From contig JALIHJ010000061.1 in the NCBI GenBank assembly GCA_022984795.1, forward strand, positions 1-64,000: a stretch of DNA of 64,000 bases, given 5' to 3'. This DNA is from Fabrea salina. Its lineage: Eukaryota > Ciliophora > Heterotrichea > Heterotrichida > Fabreidae. The position numbers and the translations under genes were made by a program. Below the pieces are notes generated by a model, which did not search any database, was not told where the DNA came from, and was given only the letters and a program-made list of their open reading frames with translations. Positions 44,113-52,813 of the stretch are shown piece by piece (positions within the stretch are counted from its first letter, which is position 1; every line of letters begins with the position of its first letter).

Positions 44113-44667
44113 CTAATTAAAGAATTCCAAAAAAGAAATGTTTGTGTCAGGTTCTAAGTACTCTTCTTGGGGACTTTCTTCTTCTTCTGGAGAGCTGTCT
44201 TCTTCTAAAAGGTTTTGCCAACTCAACACTATTCTTCTGTACCCAGTGGGCTCGTAACCACCTTCCAAGTCCACCACAAACTCGTTTGCTTTTTTCTGGA
44301 ACTCAACTTCTTTTCCATTTACAAAGCACCAATTCTTCCAAACTCTGCCTCCAAAACTAATTTCTCCTGGACACTCCTGGATTTCCAAAACCACTCTGTT
44401 TTGGAACCTTTGCTCCCCTATGAACTTGTTTGTGTAGTATGTCCACCCTTCTTGTGTGTAGGACTTAACAAAGAGCACTGGGTTTTTAGTGCAGGAGTAA
44501 GTGTAAGTAGGCCAATAAACCCCAAAAGAGTCTTTTTGAGAGGACTCAGAAGGCAAGATCAAACAAGGGTCAGAAAGTTCTTCTAAGTACTTAGATAACT
44601 CCAGGAACTTAGAATTCAGTGCTTTGACTAGTCCTAATGAAACCAGTAAGAAAACTGTTAACTTCAT
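44113..44667 (-). CDS. Secreted or lumenal protein of unknown function
   Basis: 184 residues. Signal peptide KLTVFLLVSLGLVKA (about 2-16), then a globular part with four Cys (CLIL, SCTK, QECPG, NWCF) that could form two disulfides, and an acidic C-terminus (EEDSSPEEEESPQEE). No transmembrane helix after the signal. No family is recognised. The 29-nt gap to the CDK gene and 32-nt gap to the divergent small gene are AT-rich only. Confidence 0.7.
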   Translation of the reverse strand: MKLTVFLLVSLGLVKALNSKFLELSKYLEELSDPCLILPSESSQKDSFGVYWPTYTYSCTKNPVLFVKSYTQEGWTYYTNKFIGEQRFQNRVVLEIQECPGEISFGGRVWKNWCFVNGKEVEFQKKANEFVVDLEGGYEPTGYRRIVLSWQNLLEEDSSPEEEESPQEEYLEPDTNISFLEFFN

Positions 44668-44699
44668 TTTAAAATTGCACCGTTACAAGGGGCTTTAAA

Positions 44700-45092
44700 A
44701 TGGAAATCTGGGACTGGTACTTAGAAGTACAAAACCAAGATTTAGACACTCTAGTCCAAGTTGCTGATATGGAGCCTTGGGAGCAGTTTAGGGTACTTGA
44801 CAGCTTCGGCATCCAAGAAGTCAGCGACCACAAAAGCCTTGTTGAAATAAACTCTATTGAAAAGTTTGCTAAAAAGTACTTTGAACTATCAGGCAAAAGC
44901 TTTGCTCTCCATAAAAACTCAGACTTGTACGAAGTCTACATTCAAAATGTTTTAGTGACAAGTGTGCACTCCCCAAAACACGAACTAGCTAAGTTCCAAG
45001 CCTGCTTCAACGCTTTGAAAACCGAAAACTTGAAACTACTCCAAGACTGGCTACTAAAACACAAACAAACAGTGGAAAAACTACTCAACTAA
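44700..45092 (+). CDS. Small hypothetical protein, faintly dsRBD-like
   Basis: 130 residues. The middle reads KKYFELSGKSFALHKNSDLYEVYIQ...VTSVHSPKHELAKFQACFNALK, roughly beta strands followed by a helix with the SxKxELAKxxACxxAL spacing of double-stranded RNA-binding domains. The match is weak and the N-terminal helix is short, so this is only a possibility. The ATG follows TTTAAA. Convergent with the GSTZ gene, 15 nt apart. Confidence 0.55.
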   Translation: MEIWDWYLEVQNQDLDTLVQVADMEPWEQFRVLDSFGIQEVSDHKSLVEINSIEKFAKKYFELSGKSFALHKNSDLYEVYIQNVLVTSVHSPKHELAKFQACFNALKTENLKLLQDWLLKHKQTVEKLLN

Positions 45093-45107
45093 GTCTAACT
45101 ATGTACA

Positions 45108-45743
45108 TTAATGTATAAGTCTGTCCTTTTGCTGTTCAGGAAGGGTCGGCAGCACTTCAGTGAGCTCCATCATTTTGTCTGCAACTTGTTTGCACCTAGG
45201 AAACCGAGTTATTTCTACGTCAAACAACTTAGCACTGTGAACCTGAGGCAAAATGCAGGCGTCTGCAAACGTCGGAAAGTCCTCGACTGAATAGTTTCTG
45301 CTGAATTCAGTAAGTATCTTTTCTACAGCGTAGAGTCCACTTTCTATGAACTCTTTAGCCCAAGCTTTGGGGTTCCCGCCTAACTCTTCAACCTTCCTGA
45401 GCACTGGCAAGTTCTGGAATGGGTGAATAGCTGAGTTGATGATTTCGCAAATCTCCCACATCTTAGCGCAGTCAACAGGGTCGGAAGGAACCATTGAACG
45501 TTCAGGGTTGGAGGTCTCTAGGTACTCCATGATGGCTAGACTTTGGGACATCATTAATTTGTCTCGGTAGCCCATTGTAGGAACTTCACACATTGGGTTC
45601 CGAGTTGAGTATTCTTGTGTGTGTTGCTTTCCTTCAAGGATGTTGACTGGGACCACAGTGTGGTTAAGGTGTTTGTAACTAAGAACTATCCGCACTCTCC
45701 AAGAACAGGTACTTCTCCAATAAGAATAGAGCGAGTAATCCAT
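45108..45743 (-). CDS. Glutathione S-transferase zeta / maleylacetoacetate isomerase
   Basis: 211 residues, the family's usual length. The N-terminal thioredoxin-like half has the zeta signature SYWRSTCSWRVRIVL (SSCSWRVRIAL in most), then NPMCEVPTM and QSLAIMEYLE; the C-terminal helical half includes NLPVLRKVEELGG and FADACILPQV. The enzyme isomerises maleylacetoacetate in tyrosine catabolism using glutathione. A Cys in place of the usual Gln (NPMCEVP for NPMQQVP) lies next to the glutathione site. No targeting sequence is seen. Confidence 0.93.
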   Translation of the reverse strand: MDYSLYSYWRSTCSWRVRIVLSYKHLNHTVVPVNILEGKQHTQEYSTRNPMCEVPTMGYRDKLMMSQSLAIMEYLETSNPERSMVPSDPVDCAKMWEICEIINSAIHPFQNLPVLRKVEELGGNPKAWAKEFIESGLYAVEKILTEFSRNYSVEDFPTFADACILPQVHSAKLFDVEITRFPRCKQVADKMMELTEVLPTLPEQQKDRLIH

Positions 45744-45801
45744 TTTATTCCAGTTTGCTAAATTGTTCCAAAGAATTTGACAAGCAGTAAGTCCATATAA
45801 A

Positions 45802-47691
45802 ATGTCAAACGAAGGCTCTTTGTTGCGTTTGTTTAATTCAGAATACTTTACGCACGAACATTTATTCTATTACTTGCTCAAAAAAGAAAACCAAGGAATT
45901 CAAAGCTACCTTATCAACAAACTTTACGGCTTCCCCGTTTCTTTGGTGTCATTTTTCTTGCCGCAACTAGTCAATCTCCTGCTCACAAAAGAAACCTCAA
46001 CTCAACTAGCTACCTTCTTCTTGGATGCCAGCATCAGAAGTCACTTCTTCGCAGTCAAATTGTACTGGCTGCTCAACGCTGCTTTTGAAGACGGAAACAA
46101 TACAGAGTTTATTGAGGACCTTTTGCACGACTTAGAAATGGTAATCGTCAACGCAAAACTCCCTCCTAAAGGACAGTCCCAGAACTCGCCCATTCCTCCT
46201 CAACTGTTTGACATCCAGGTTAATGAAACCGAAATGGAAAAGTACACCAGGAAAAACATAAGGGCAGAGTACTTCAACTACCAGCATAAAGTGACGAGTT
46301 TGCTATGCAAAATATCAGTAGGCTTAAACACAGTTCCACTGGAAGCCAGAGACGAAAGACTCAGAACCTGGCTTACAGGCATAGACAACTGGATTCAAGA
46401 AACTAGAAACAAGTACCAACAACCTGTTTATTCAGAGTACTCCAGAGTAATATTTAGGGGAGTCAGCATTCCTCTGGAGTTTTATCACAACTCCGACTCA
46501 GCTGACATACAGATAGTAAAACTCCACCCTTTGAAAAGTTTTTGTTTTACCACAAAAGCAAGAGTTCCGTACAAACTCTTACTAGAAACTGTTGAAATCA
46601 CAGAACTCCACTCTTACCAGAACCCAGGGAGCACAGTTGGTTCAGAAAACACAGAACTAGGACAAGAGGTGCAGGGCATAGACATAGAAGCTATATCCCA
46701 CATGGTGGACAAAGAAGAAGCTAGGTTCGAGGGCTTTGAAGAGTACGCTGAAGAAGTGGACAAAAAAGAAAGAGAAGGCACTGACTCCCCTCCAAACAAC
46801 AGCGGAAAGTCAGAAACTGAGGGAGAAGAAGACATTTGGAGTGAAAACTGGGAGGATCTCTGCGAAAGCATAAGGGCTGAGTCAGGGTTTGGAAGTTTTG
46901 TGAGCTGGAAACTAAGAGCTGTGATAGTCAAAGGTCTGGACGACATGAGACAAGAGTGCCTAGCTATGCAAATGATCAAGAAGTTCAAAAGCATATTTGA
47001 AGAAGCAGGGCTGAGTTTGTGGCTCCGCCCTTACGATATCCTAATCTTTTCTCATAACATGGGAATCATAGAGTTCATTCCTAACACTCTTTCGCTTCAC
47101 TCAATCAAAAAGAACTCTAGGAATTACTTGTCTTTACTGAACTTCTTTGTGAACCAGTTCCAAGGAAACTTCGAAGAGGCCCAAAAGAATTTTGTAGAAA
47201 GCATGGCAGGTTACTCTTTGTTCTGTTACTTAATGAACGTAAAAGACCGCCACAACGCAAACATCCTGCTAGACTCAGAAGGACACATCATTCATATTGA
47301 CTTTGGGTTTTTTTTAACAAACAGTCCTGGAGGCAACATCAACTTTGAAACAGCGCCTTTTAAACTCACCAACGAAATGATTGAACTCATGGGCGGACTT
47401 GAAGGAGAAATGTTCACTTACTTCAAAATTTTGCTTTTTCAGGGATTCTTAGAACTGAGGAAACACGTCGACGAACTGTCACTTTTCATTGAAATGCTGA
47501 GACCTGGAAACAACTTGCCCTGCTTCAGGGACTTTGACAGAGCTTTGTCTGACTTCCGAGACAGATTCCACCCCACTCTGACTGATGAAAAGTGCATGTT
47601 CAAGGTCAATGAACTAGTTGAAAGCGCTTCAGATAACTGGCGAACAAACAAGTACGATGCCTTCCAGAGATATTCCAATGGAATTCTGTAA
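45802..47691 (+). CDS. Phosphatidylinositol 4-kinase beta (type III)
   Basis: 629 residues. A helical lipid-kinase-unique domain (about 1-90) is followed by a long acidic linker (about 290-345, EEYAEEVDKKEREGTD, GEEDIWSENWEDL). The catalytic domain is at about 370-600: VIVKGLDDMRQECLAMQMI (ATP-binding), NVKDRHNANILLDSEGHIIHIDFGF (catalytic and activation loops with DRHN and DFGF), and a C-terminal lobe. It makes PI4P on the Golgi/trafficking membranes. The order and length agree with PI4KB (smaller than animal PI4KB). ATG in CATATAAAATG. Confidence 0.9.
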   Translation: MSNEGSLLRLFNSEYFTHEHLFYYLLKKENQGIQSYLINKLYGFPVSLVSFFLPQLVNLLLTKETSTQLATFFLDASIRSHFFAVKLYWLLNAAFEDGNNTEFIEDLLHDLEMVIVNAKLPPKGQSQNSPIPPQLFDIQVNETEMEKYTRKNIRAEYFNYQHKVTSLLCKISVGLNTVPLEARDERLRTWLTGIDNWIQETRNKYQQPVYSEYSRVIFRGVSIPLEFYHNSDSADIQIVKLHPLKSFCFTTKARVPYKLLLETVEITELHSYQNPGSTVGSENTELGQEVQGIDIEAISHMVDKEEARFEGFEEYAEEVDKKEREGTDSPPNNSGKSETEGEEDIWSENWEDLCESIRAESGFGSFVSWKLRAVIVKGLDDMRQECLAMQMIKKFKSIFEEAGLSLWLRPYDILIFSHNMGIIEFIPNTLSLHSIKKNSRNYLSLLNFFVNQFQGNFEEAQKNFVESMAGYSLFCYLMNVKDRHNANILLDSEGHIIHIDFGFFLTNSPGGNINFETAPFKLTNEMIELMGGLEGEMFTYFKILLFQGFLELRKHVDELSLFIEMLRPGNNLPCFRDFDRALSDFRDRFHPTLTDEKCMFKVNELVESASDNWRTNKYDAFQRYSNGIL

Positions 47692-47699
47692 TTAATAAG

Positions 47700-50600
47700 T
47701 TAGTTAAAAATAACTGCTTCAAACAAAGCTTTGACTTCTTTGTAAAGCAGATTTCTTCCTAAGAAGGTTTTGGCTTGCTCGTAAGCTTGGGCAAGGTACA
47801 TGTCTAGTCCTGAGATGTAATCTCCTGAAACTTCTTGGCATTTTTGCCTCAACTGGGAGTTTTTGTTGTGGTAAGCAGCTTCTAGCACCACAACGCCTCT
47901 TTTTAAGTTGGGAATCGAAGTAGATTCTGGAGGGAGAGTACTTACTACACAGTCTACTTCTGAAAACTCAGTAATGTCTGTACTTGTTTTGAGGTTGCTG
48001 AAGTCTTTTAGGCGGTGTTCTGACCTATTCCAGACATAAATGTTTTGCACTTTGAGTTTTTGCAATGCGTACACTGCGCCCTTTGCAGTTCCGCCAGCTC
48101 CAAGTACCAAAGCTGTGTTGATTTTGTGTTTTGTGAGTGGTAAGTATATTCCAAACCAGTCTGTGTTACTTCCAAACAGTTTTTGGTTAAACTTAGAAAC
48201 TGTGTTTACTGCTTTTAACTTGCGAATTTCTGAAGAAAGGCAATCTAGGGTCTTGGGTATTTGCTCTTTAAGTGGAATAGTAACTGAGCACCCTAGACAA
48301 GCTGAATCTTTGATTTTTGGAATAACTTCTTCTAGGTTTTCAGTTTCTAGTAGTTCGTACCTAATGCTTAAGCCTAGTCTTTGGAAAAGAGCGTTGAAAA
48401 ACCTAGGCCCAGGACTTAAAGATATGTTTTTTCCAACTAAGTAAATTACAAATTCTTGAGGCCGAAGGTTCAGAGTAACCTGCAAAGAACTTAATTCACT
48501 AAGAGTTAGTTGTCCAGGGGCTACTGCTCGTTCTAAAGCTACTGGGTTGAAGTAGGAGTTCTGGACTCTAGTTACTTGGCTTCTTTTTCCCATGCTAAAA
48601 GTTATTTCTCTCGTACCTTTTCTGTATAGTTTATTTCTGAAGTAAGGCGAGATGAACTTTACAATGTCTGGTTTAAGACTTTGCATTAAGTAGTGCTTAG
48701 TTTCTAGGTCTTCTGTTCCGTGGTAAGAAAGAATAACTCTTGTTCCTCCTAAGTTTTTGGTGAGTTCAAACCAGTTTAAAATCCAGTTTTCTGTTGGTTG
48801 GAATTCAACGTCAATAAAGTCGGGTGCCCACTTCAACAAGTCTTTAAGTACTTCCCAGTAATTCTCACTGAACCCAGACTCTTGTCTGAAAGTAGCGATT
48901 GTCAACAACTCAGAGTAGTTCTGTCTTAATTTGGTCAGCAGTTTGTAACCTTTACTGAGTTTGTCCAGTCTAAGTTCTATTCCAGACAATTGGGAGTCTA
49001 GACTCTCCAAGTTGTCCGAAGTTAAGCATCCAAAGTAACTCCAGTCGTTAGGAAGAGGTGACTTTTCTCCTTTTGCTCTTTTCAAAAACACAGAAAACGC
49101 CTTAGAAGTTTTTTCTAGGTCTCTGTCTTCGTAGTAAAACAAGTAATCACACACTTCTTCAAAATGGTTTTTTCTGCTTTTGTAAACACTTTCAAGGTCT
49201 ATTGGAGTTCTGTGTTTTGAGTCTGATTTTTGTAAGTTCTGTTTAATGTTGTCAAGAGAAGACTTAACATACACTACTGGGTAGTGGTTCTTCAAAAGCA
49301 CTCTGCTAGCTTCCAACTCCACAATGCCTCCTCCACAAACTAAGATGCAGTTCTTAGAAATGTTTTCGATCAAAGCTTTCCACTCAGCAAGCCTAAAAGC
49401 TTCCCAGCCTTCTGTTTCAATATACTCGCCTAAATCCCTACCTAATGACTCTGAAATTGCTTTGTCTAAGTCAACAACTTCCATTCCGAGCTCACTACTT
49501 GCAGCCCAACTTAAACTTGACTTGCCTACTCCCCTCATTCCTAGCACCACTACTGACCTTAGTTCTTGGCTGCAGCCCTTAACACACAACCCAGCATCTT
49601 TAAGAGTTTTCCAGAACTCAGGGAAAGTTTTGTCTACAGTGTTTTTGTTTTTAATCACTAAAGGCTTGTAGCTAGAAAGCACCCCGAAACTCATAGCTAT
49701 TCTGTGGTCGTCATAAGTATCAATACTCACTCCTTCTTGGATACTGCCTCCAAAGACTCTTAAGCCGCTAGGAAGTTCTTGCACTTCTACTCCAAGTTTC
49801 CCTAGTTCAACCTTCATGGCTTGAATTCTGTTGCACTCCTTAACTCTTTGGTTTGAAATTCCCGAAATAGTAAAAGTCTGGTCAGAAACTGCCATTAAAA
49901 CGGCAGCTGTCATAAAACTGTCTGTGCACTCACTCATGTTTACTTCCTTCCCTACTAGTTGGGACTCTCCACTCAGCACAACTTCTTTAGGGTTGATTGA
50001 GATTCTGCACCCAATGCTTTCTAACACCTTAAAGAAGCTAGCTTCGCCTTGGATACTTTCTGAACCTAAGCCTGGTATCCTAAGGGGTTGTTTGTGTAGC
50101 ACAGAAAGAGCTGCTATGTAAGAAGCTGAGCAAGCGTCTGGTTCAATGTTTACTTCTCCCGGACTTATATATTCTCCAGCTGGAACTAGCAGTTCGCAGT
50201 TACTGAGTCTTTGGACTTCTAAACCAAAAACCTTCATTACTTTAAGGGTCATCTCAATGTAAGAGTTTGAAACTGGTTCTTCATCTTCATCCAAGTCTTC
50301 TAAAACAATCCGAATGTTCTTTTTGGTTAGTGGCGAAGCCATTAAGAGTCCCGATATAAACTGTGAGCTTGTTTTGCTTTTAACTACAAAGGTGTTGTAG
50401 TCATAAGGTTTCCCTTCGATCTTTAAAGGAGTTGAGCCCTCTTTACTTAGATAAGTAACTCTTGTGTCGTACTTGTTAAGTGCCTCTACTAAGTCACCTA
50501 TTGGTCTTTCGTTCATTCGGGGCGACCCTTTTACTAGTGTAGTAAGAGGCAACAAAGCACACAAAGGGGTTAAAAACCTAGCAACTGTTCCAGCATTTCC

Positions 50601-51860
50601 TACAAATATACTCCTGGACCCACTCTCAAGGCTCTTAGGAGCAACTACCCAGTTTTGCACACTGCACAAACCTAAGTCTTTTAAAGCCTGCACCATGAAA
50701 CAAGTGTCTTGGCTTTGCAAAGCATTTTTAAGAACAGTGGGACTCTTGCAAAGACTAGCTAGGATCAACACTCTGTTGGTGATAGACTTAGACCCTGGAA
50801 TAGAAACTCCTTGTTCAAAGTTAGGAACTCCAGTAACACAGCAGTCACTACTCAAAACAAAACTAATAACACTTTTTTCTACTTGAATAGGACCTTTTGG
50901 AACCTGTCCTACAGTTTGAGGCACAAAAATAGGAGTTTTTTCAAAAATGTTTTTTTTGTCGTACTTCAGCCTTTTAAGTAGTAACTCAGGGTGGATACTT
51001 GGGAGTTCAGTGTCTATGTGGTACTGCTTCAGCAAGCAAACTACTTCGTTTAAGTCAATTTCTGTGAGTCCCAAAAACTTAGCTATCTTGAGTTCTAGCA
51101 CCATTCCAATTCCAACACAGATTCCGTGGTTCACCAAACCCCTTAACTCAGACTCCACAGCATGGCCTATTGTGTGCCCAAAGTTAAGTATCATTCTTAA
51201 GCTCTGTTCCTTTTCGTCAGCTTCGACTACTTGTTTTTTAAGCTCTACACTGCGTTTAACGATAAACAACATCAGTTCTTGACTTATGCTTTCAAAAGTA
51301 TTTGACAGCAACAAGTTGTAGAGTTCCTTGTCCATAAGCATGCTCACCTTGATTACTTCACTCATTCCAGCACTCAGCACTGAGGTCTTCAGGAACTCCA
51401 AGTCAATAAACACCCCCACAGGTCTGTAAATAGACCCCAGCAGGTTTTTTCCGTGTTGAGAGTCCACTCCTGTTTTAGCCCCCACACTTGAGTCAACCAT
51501 TGCTAGCAGCGAAGTGGGGACTTGAACGTACTTGACTCCTCTAAGAATAGTGGCTGCCACAAACCCAGCTATATCCCCCACTACTCCTCCTCCGAAAGCC
51601 ACTATTCCGGTTTTCCTGTTGATTCCAGAACTCAAAAGGTAGTCCTCGATTTTTTCTTTGGTAGCTCTGTTTTTGTGGATTTCTCCTTCAGGGAAGGCGT
51701 AAACGGGGTGCTTTGCATTATCCAGAGTTTCTTTGTAGTGGGAGTAAACTTTCTCATCCGTCAAAATGAACCAGTCACTTCCGAACTCCTCCAGCAACTC
51801 CCACTCAAAAAAGTTAATTCCTATTTTGACTTGGTAGCCCAAACAACTTATCACTTCCAT
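47700..51860 (-). CDS. Pentafunctional AROM polypeptide (shikimate pathway)
   Basis: 1386 residues in the order of fungal AROM: 3-dehydroquinate synthase (about 1-345; GGGVVGDIAGFVAA, DSQHGKNLLGS), EPSP synthase (360-790; SIPGSKSITNRVL, GNAGTVARFL), shikimate kinase (805-970; Walker A GMRGVGKSS), type I dehydroquinase (985-1190; SYHGTEDL and DIVKFISP hold the catalytic His and Lys) and shikimate dehydrogenase (1195-1386; SVTIPLKEQ, GAGGTAKGAVYAL, KAVNTVSKF). All active sites appear intact. It makes EPSP for aromatic amino acids, implying the cell can make chorismate if the last enzyme is present. The ATG at 51860 is used because the frame upstream has no ATG. Confidence 0.96.
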   Translation of the reverse strand: MEVISCLGYQVKIGINFFEWELLEEFGSDWFILTDEKVYSHYKETLDNAKHPVYAFPEGEIHKNRATKEKIEDYLLSSGINRKTGIVAFGGGVVGDIAGFVAATILRGVKYVQVPTSLLAMVDSSVGAKTGVDSQHGKNLLGSIYRPVGVFIDLEFLKTSVLSAGMSEVIKVSMLMDKELYNLLLSNTFESISQELMLFIVKRSVELKKQVVEADEKEQSLRMILNFGHTIGHAVESELRGLVNHGICVGIGMVLELKIAKFLGLTEIDLNEVVCLLKQYHIDTELPSIHPELLLKRLKYDKKNIFEKTPIFVPQTVGQVPKGPIQVEKSVISFVLSSDCCVTGVPNFEQGVSIPGSKSITNRVLILASLCKSPTVLKNALQSQDTCFMVQALKDLGLCSVQNWVVAPKSLESGSRSIFVGNAGTVARFLTPLCALLPLTTLVKGSPRMNERPIGDLVEALNKYDTRVTYLSKEGSTPLKIEGKPYDYNTFVVKSKTSSQFISGLLMASPLTKKNIRIVLEDLDEDEEPVSNSYIEMTLKVMKVFGLEVQRLSNCELLVPAGEYISPGEVNIEPDACSASYIAALSVLHKQPLRIPGLGSESIQGEASFFKVLESIGCRISINPKEVVLSGESQLVGKEVNMSECTDSFMTAAVLMAVSDQTFTISGISNQRVKECNRIQAMKVELGKLGVEVQELPSGLRVFGGSIQEGVSIDTYDDHRIAMSFGVLSSYKPLVIKNKNTVDKTFPEFWKTLKDAGLCVKGCSQELRSVVVLGMRGVGKSSLSWAASSELGMEVVDLDKAISESLGRDLGEYIETEGWEAFRLAEWKALIENISKNCILVCGGGIVELEASRVLLKNHYPVVYVKSSLDNIKQNLQKSDSKHRTPIDLESVYKSRKNHFEEVCDYLFYYEDRDLEKTSKAFSVFLKRAKGEKSPLPNDWSYFGCLTSDNLESLDSQLSGIELRLDKLSKGYKLLTKLRQNYSELLTIATFRQESGFSENYWEVLKDLLKWAPDFIDVEFQPTENWILNWFELTKNLGGTRVILSYHGTEDLETKHYLMQSLKPDIVKFISPYFRNKLYRKGTREITFSMGKRSQVTRVQNSYFNPVALERAVAPGQLTLSELSSLQVTLNLRPQEFVIYLVGKNISLSPGPRFFNALFQRLGLSIRYELLETENLEEVIPKIKDSACLGCSVTIPLKEQIPKTLDCLSSEIRKLKAVNTVSKFNQKLFGSNTDWFGIYLPLTKHKINTALVLGAGGTAKGAVYALQKLKVQNIYVWNRSEHRLKDFSNLKTSTDITEFSEVDCVVSTLPPESTSIPNLKRGVVVLEAAYHNKNSQLRQKCQEVSGDYISGLDMYLAQAYEQAKTFLGRNLLYKEVKALFEAVIFN

Positions 51861-51895
51861 CTTAATTAGAATGCACCATATTAACTTACCGGTAA

Positions 51896-52813
51896 ATGAC
51901 AAAAACTAAACGCGGGAAAGACTACTCAGGGCGCAAAAAGCAGTTTTTGGGAAGGTAACAAATAAGCAGAGTAGCAAACAGAAGCAAAGTCAAGCACGTT
52001 AACTTGATAAGCATAGGCAAACTAGTTCCTAAGCAGCCTTGGTACAATGCAGGGTACATCTTCCCTTTGGGCTACTCAGTCCAGGTAGAGTATAAAAGCA
52101 TCCTCAACCCTAACCTAAAGTCGCTTTACACCTGCGAAATACTAGAAAACGAAGCAAAGCCCCTGTTCAGAGTAGCCCAGGGAACTTTCAGCTTCACTGG
52201 GAAATCACCTACGGCTTGTTGGAAGCAAGTTTTGGACATGATCAACCAAACTCTCAAAGCCAACTCCAAGCCCCAGGTCAAAACCCAAGTAGCAGGTCCA
52301 GAGTACTTTGGACTCAACGACCCAGTAATTGTAGAAGCAATTGAAGCTCTCGACCCCTCACACAGTTGCGAACTTTACTGGAGCGAAAAAGAGAACATTT
52401 TAAAAGCCCGCGAAGCTTACCAAACTTCAGGCTCCAAAAAAGAACGCAAACGCACCAGACATTGCCACGAAAACGAAGATGACTCCTTTGAAAACTACGG
52501 AGGCGCCTGGTCGACTATTCAGCGCAGAGAAAGATATGTGAAAAGACTTGCGAACTTAGGTGAAGAAATAGTTCTTGAAGACAGCAACCCCATTCCTGAC
52601 TACGAAGACGAAATTACTTTGCAGCCAATAGTAGCACCAGCTATTTCGCCCCACGGCCACATTGCAGGTTACTATTCCTGGAAACAAGCTTTGAAAGAAA
52701 CTGACGGGTTCTGCCCTTTCACTAAACTGCCCCTGACTTCTGAGAGTTTGGTCCGCCTTACTAAAACTAACTGGGAAGTTTACAAAAACTCAATAAAAAA
52801 TTATTCTAATTAA
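51896..52813 (+). CDS. FYR-domain (FYRN-FYRC) protein with C-terminal U-box-like region (one 15-nt intron)
   Basis: Exons 51896-51954 and 51970-52813, 300 residues. Exon 1 gives MTKTKRGKDYSGRKKQFLG and continues R|VANRSKVKH. FYRN (about 42-85; YIFPLGYSVQVEYKSILNP then YTCEI) and FYRC (about 88-150; FRVAQGTFSFTGKSPTACWK, FGLNDPVIVEAIEAL) are contiguous, as in chromatin proteins such as TBRG1 and MLL. From about 230 lies DEITLQPIVAPAISPHGHIA, then FCPFTKLPLTSESLVRLTK, resembling a U-box E3 fold, an unusual pairing. Function is inferred to be nuclear. Confidence 0.78.
51955..51969 (+). other. 15-nt intron in the FYR gene
   Basis: GTAACAAATAAGCAG, phase 2 (AG|A, Arg), with an in-frame TAA. Without it there is no ATG for the FYR domain; with it the frame opens at 51896, 35 nt from the divergent AROM start. 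Confidence 0.9.
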
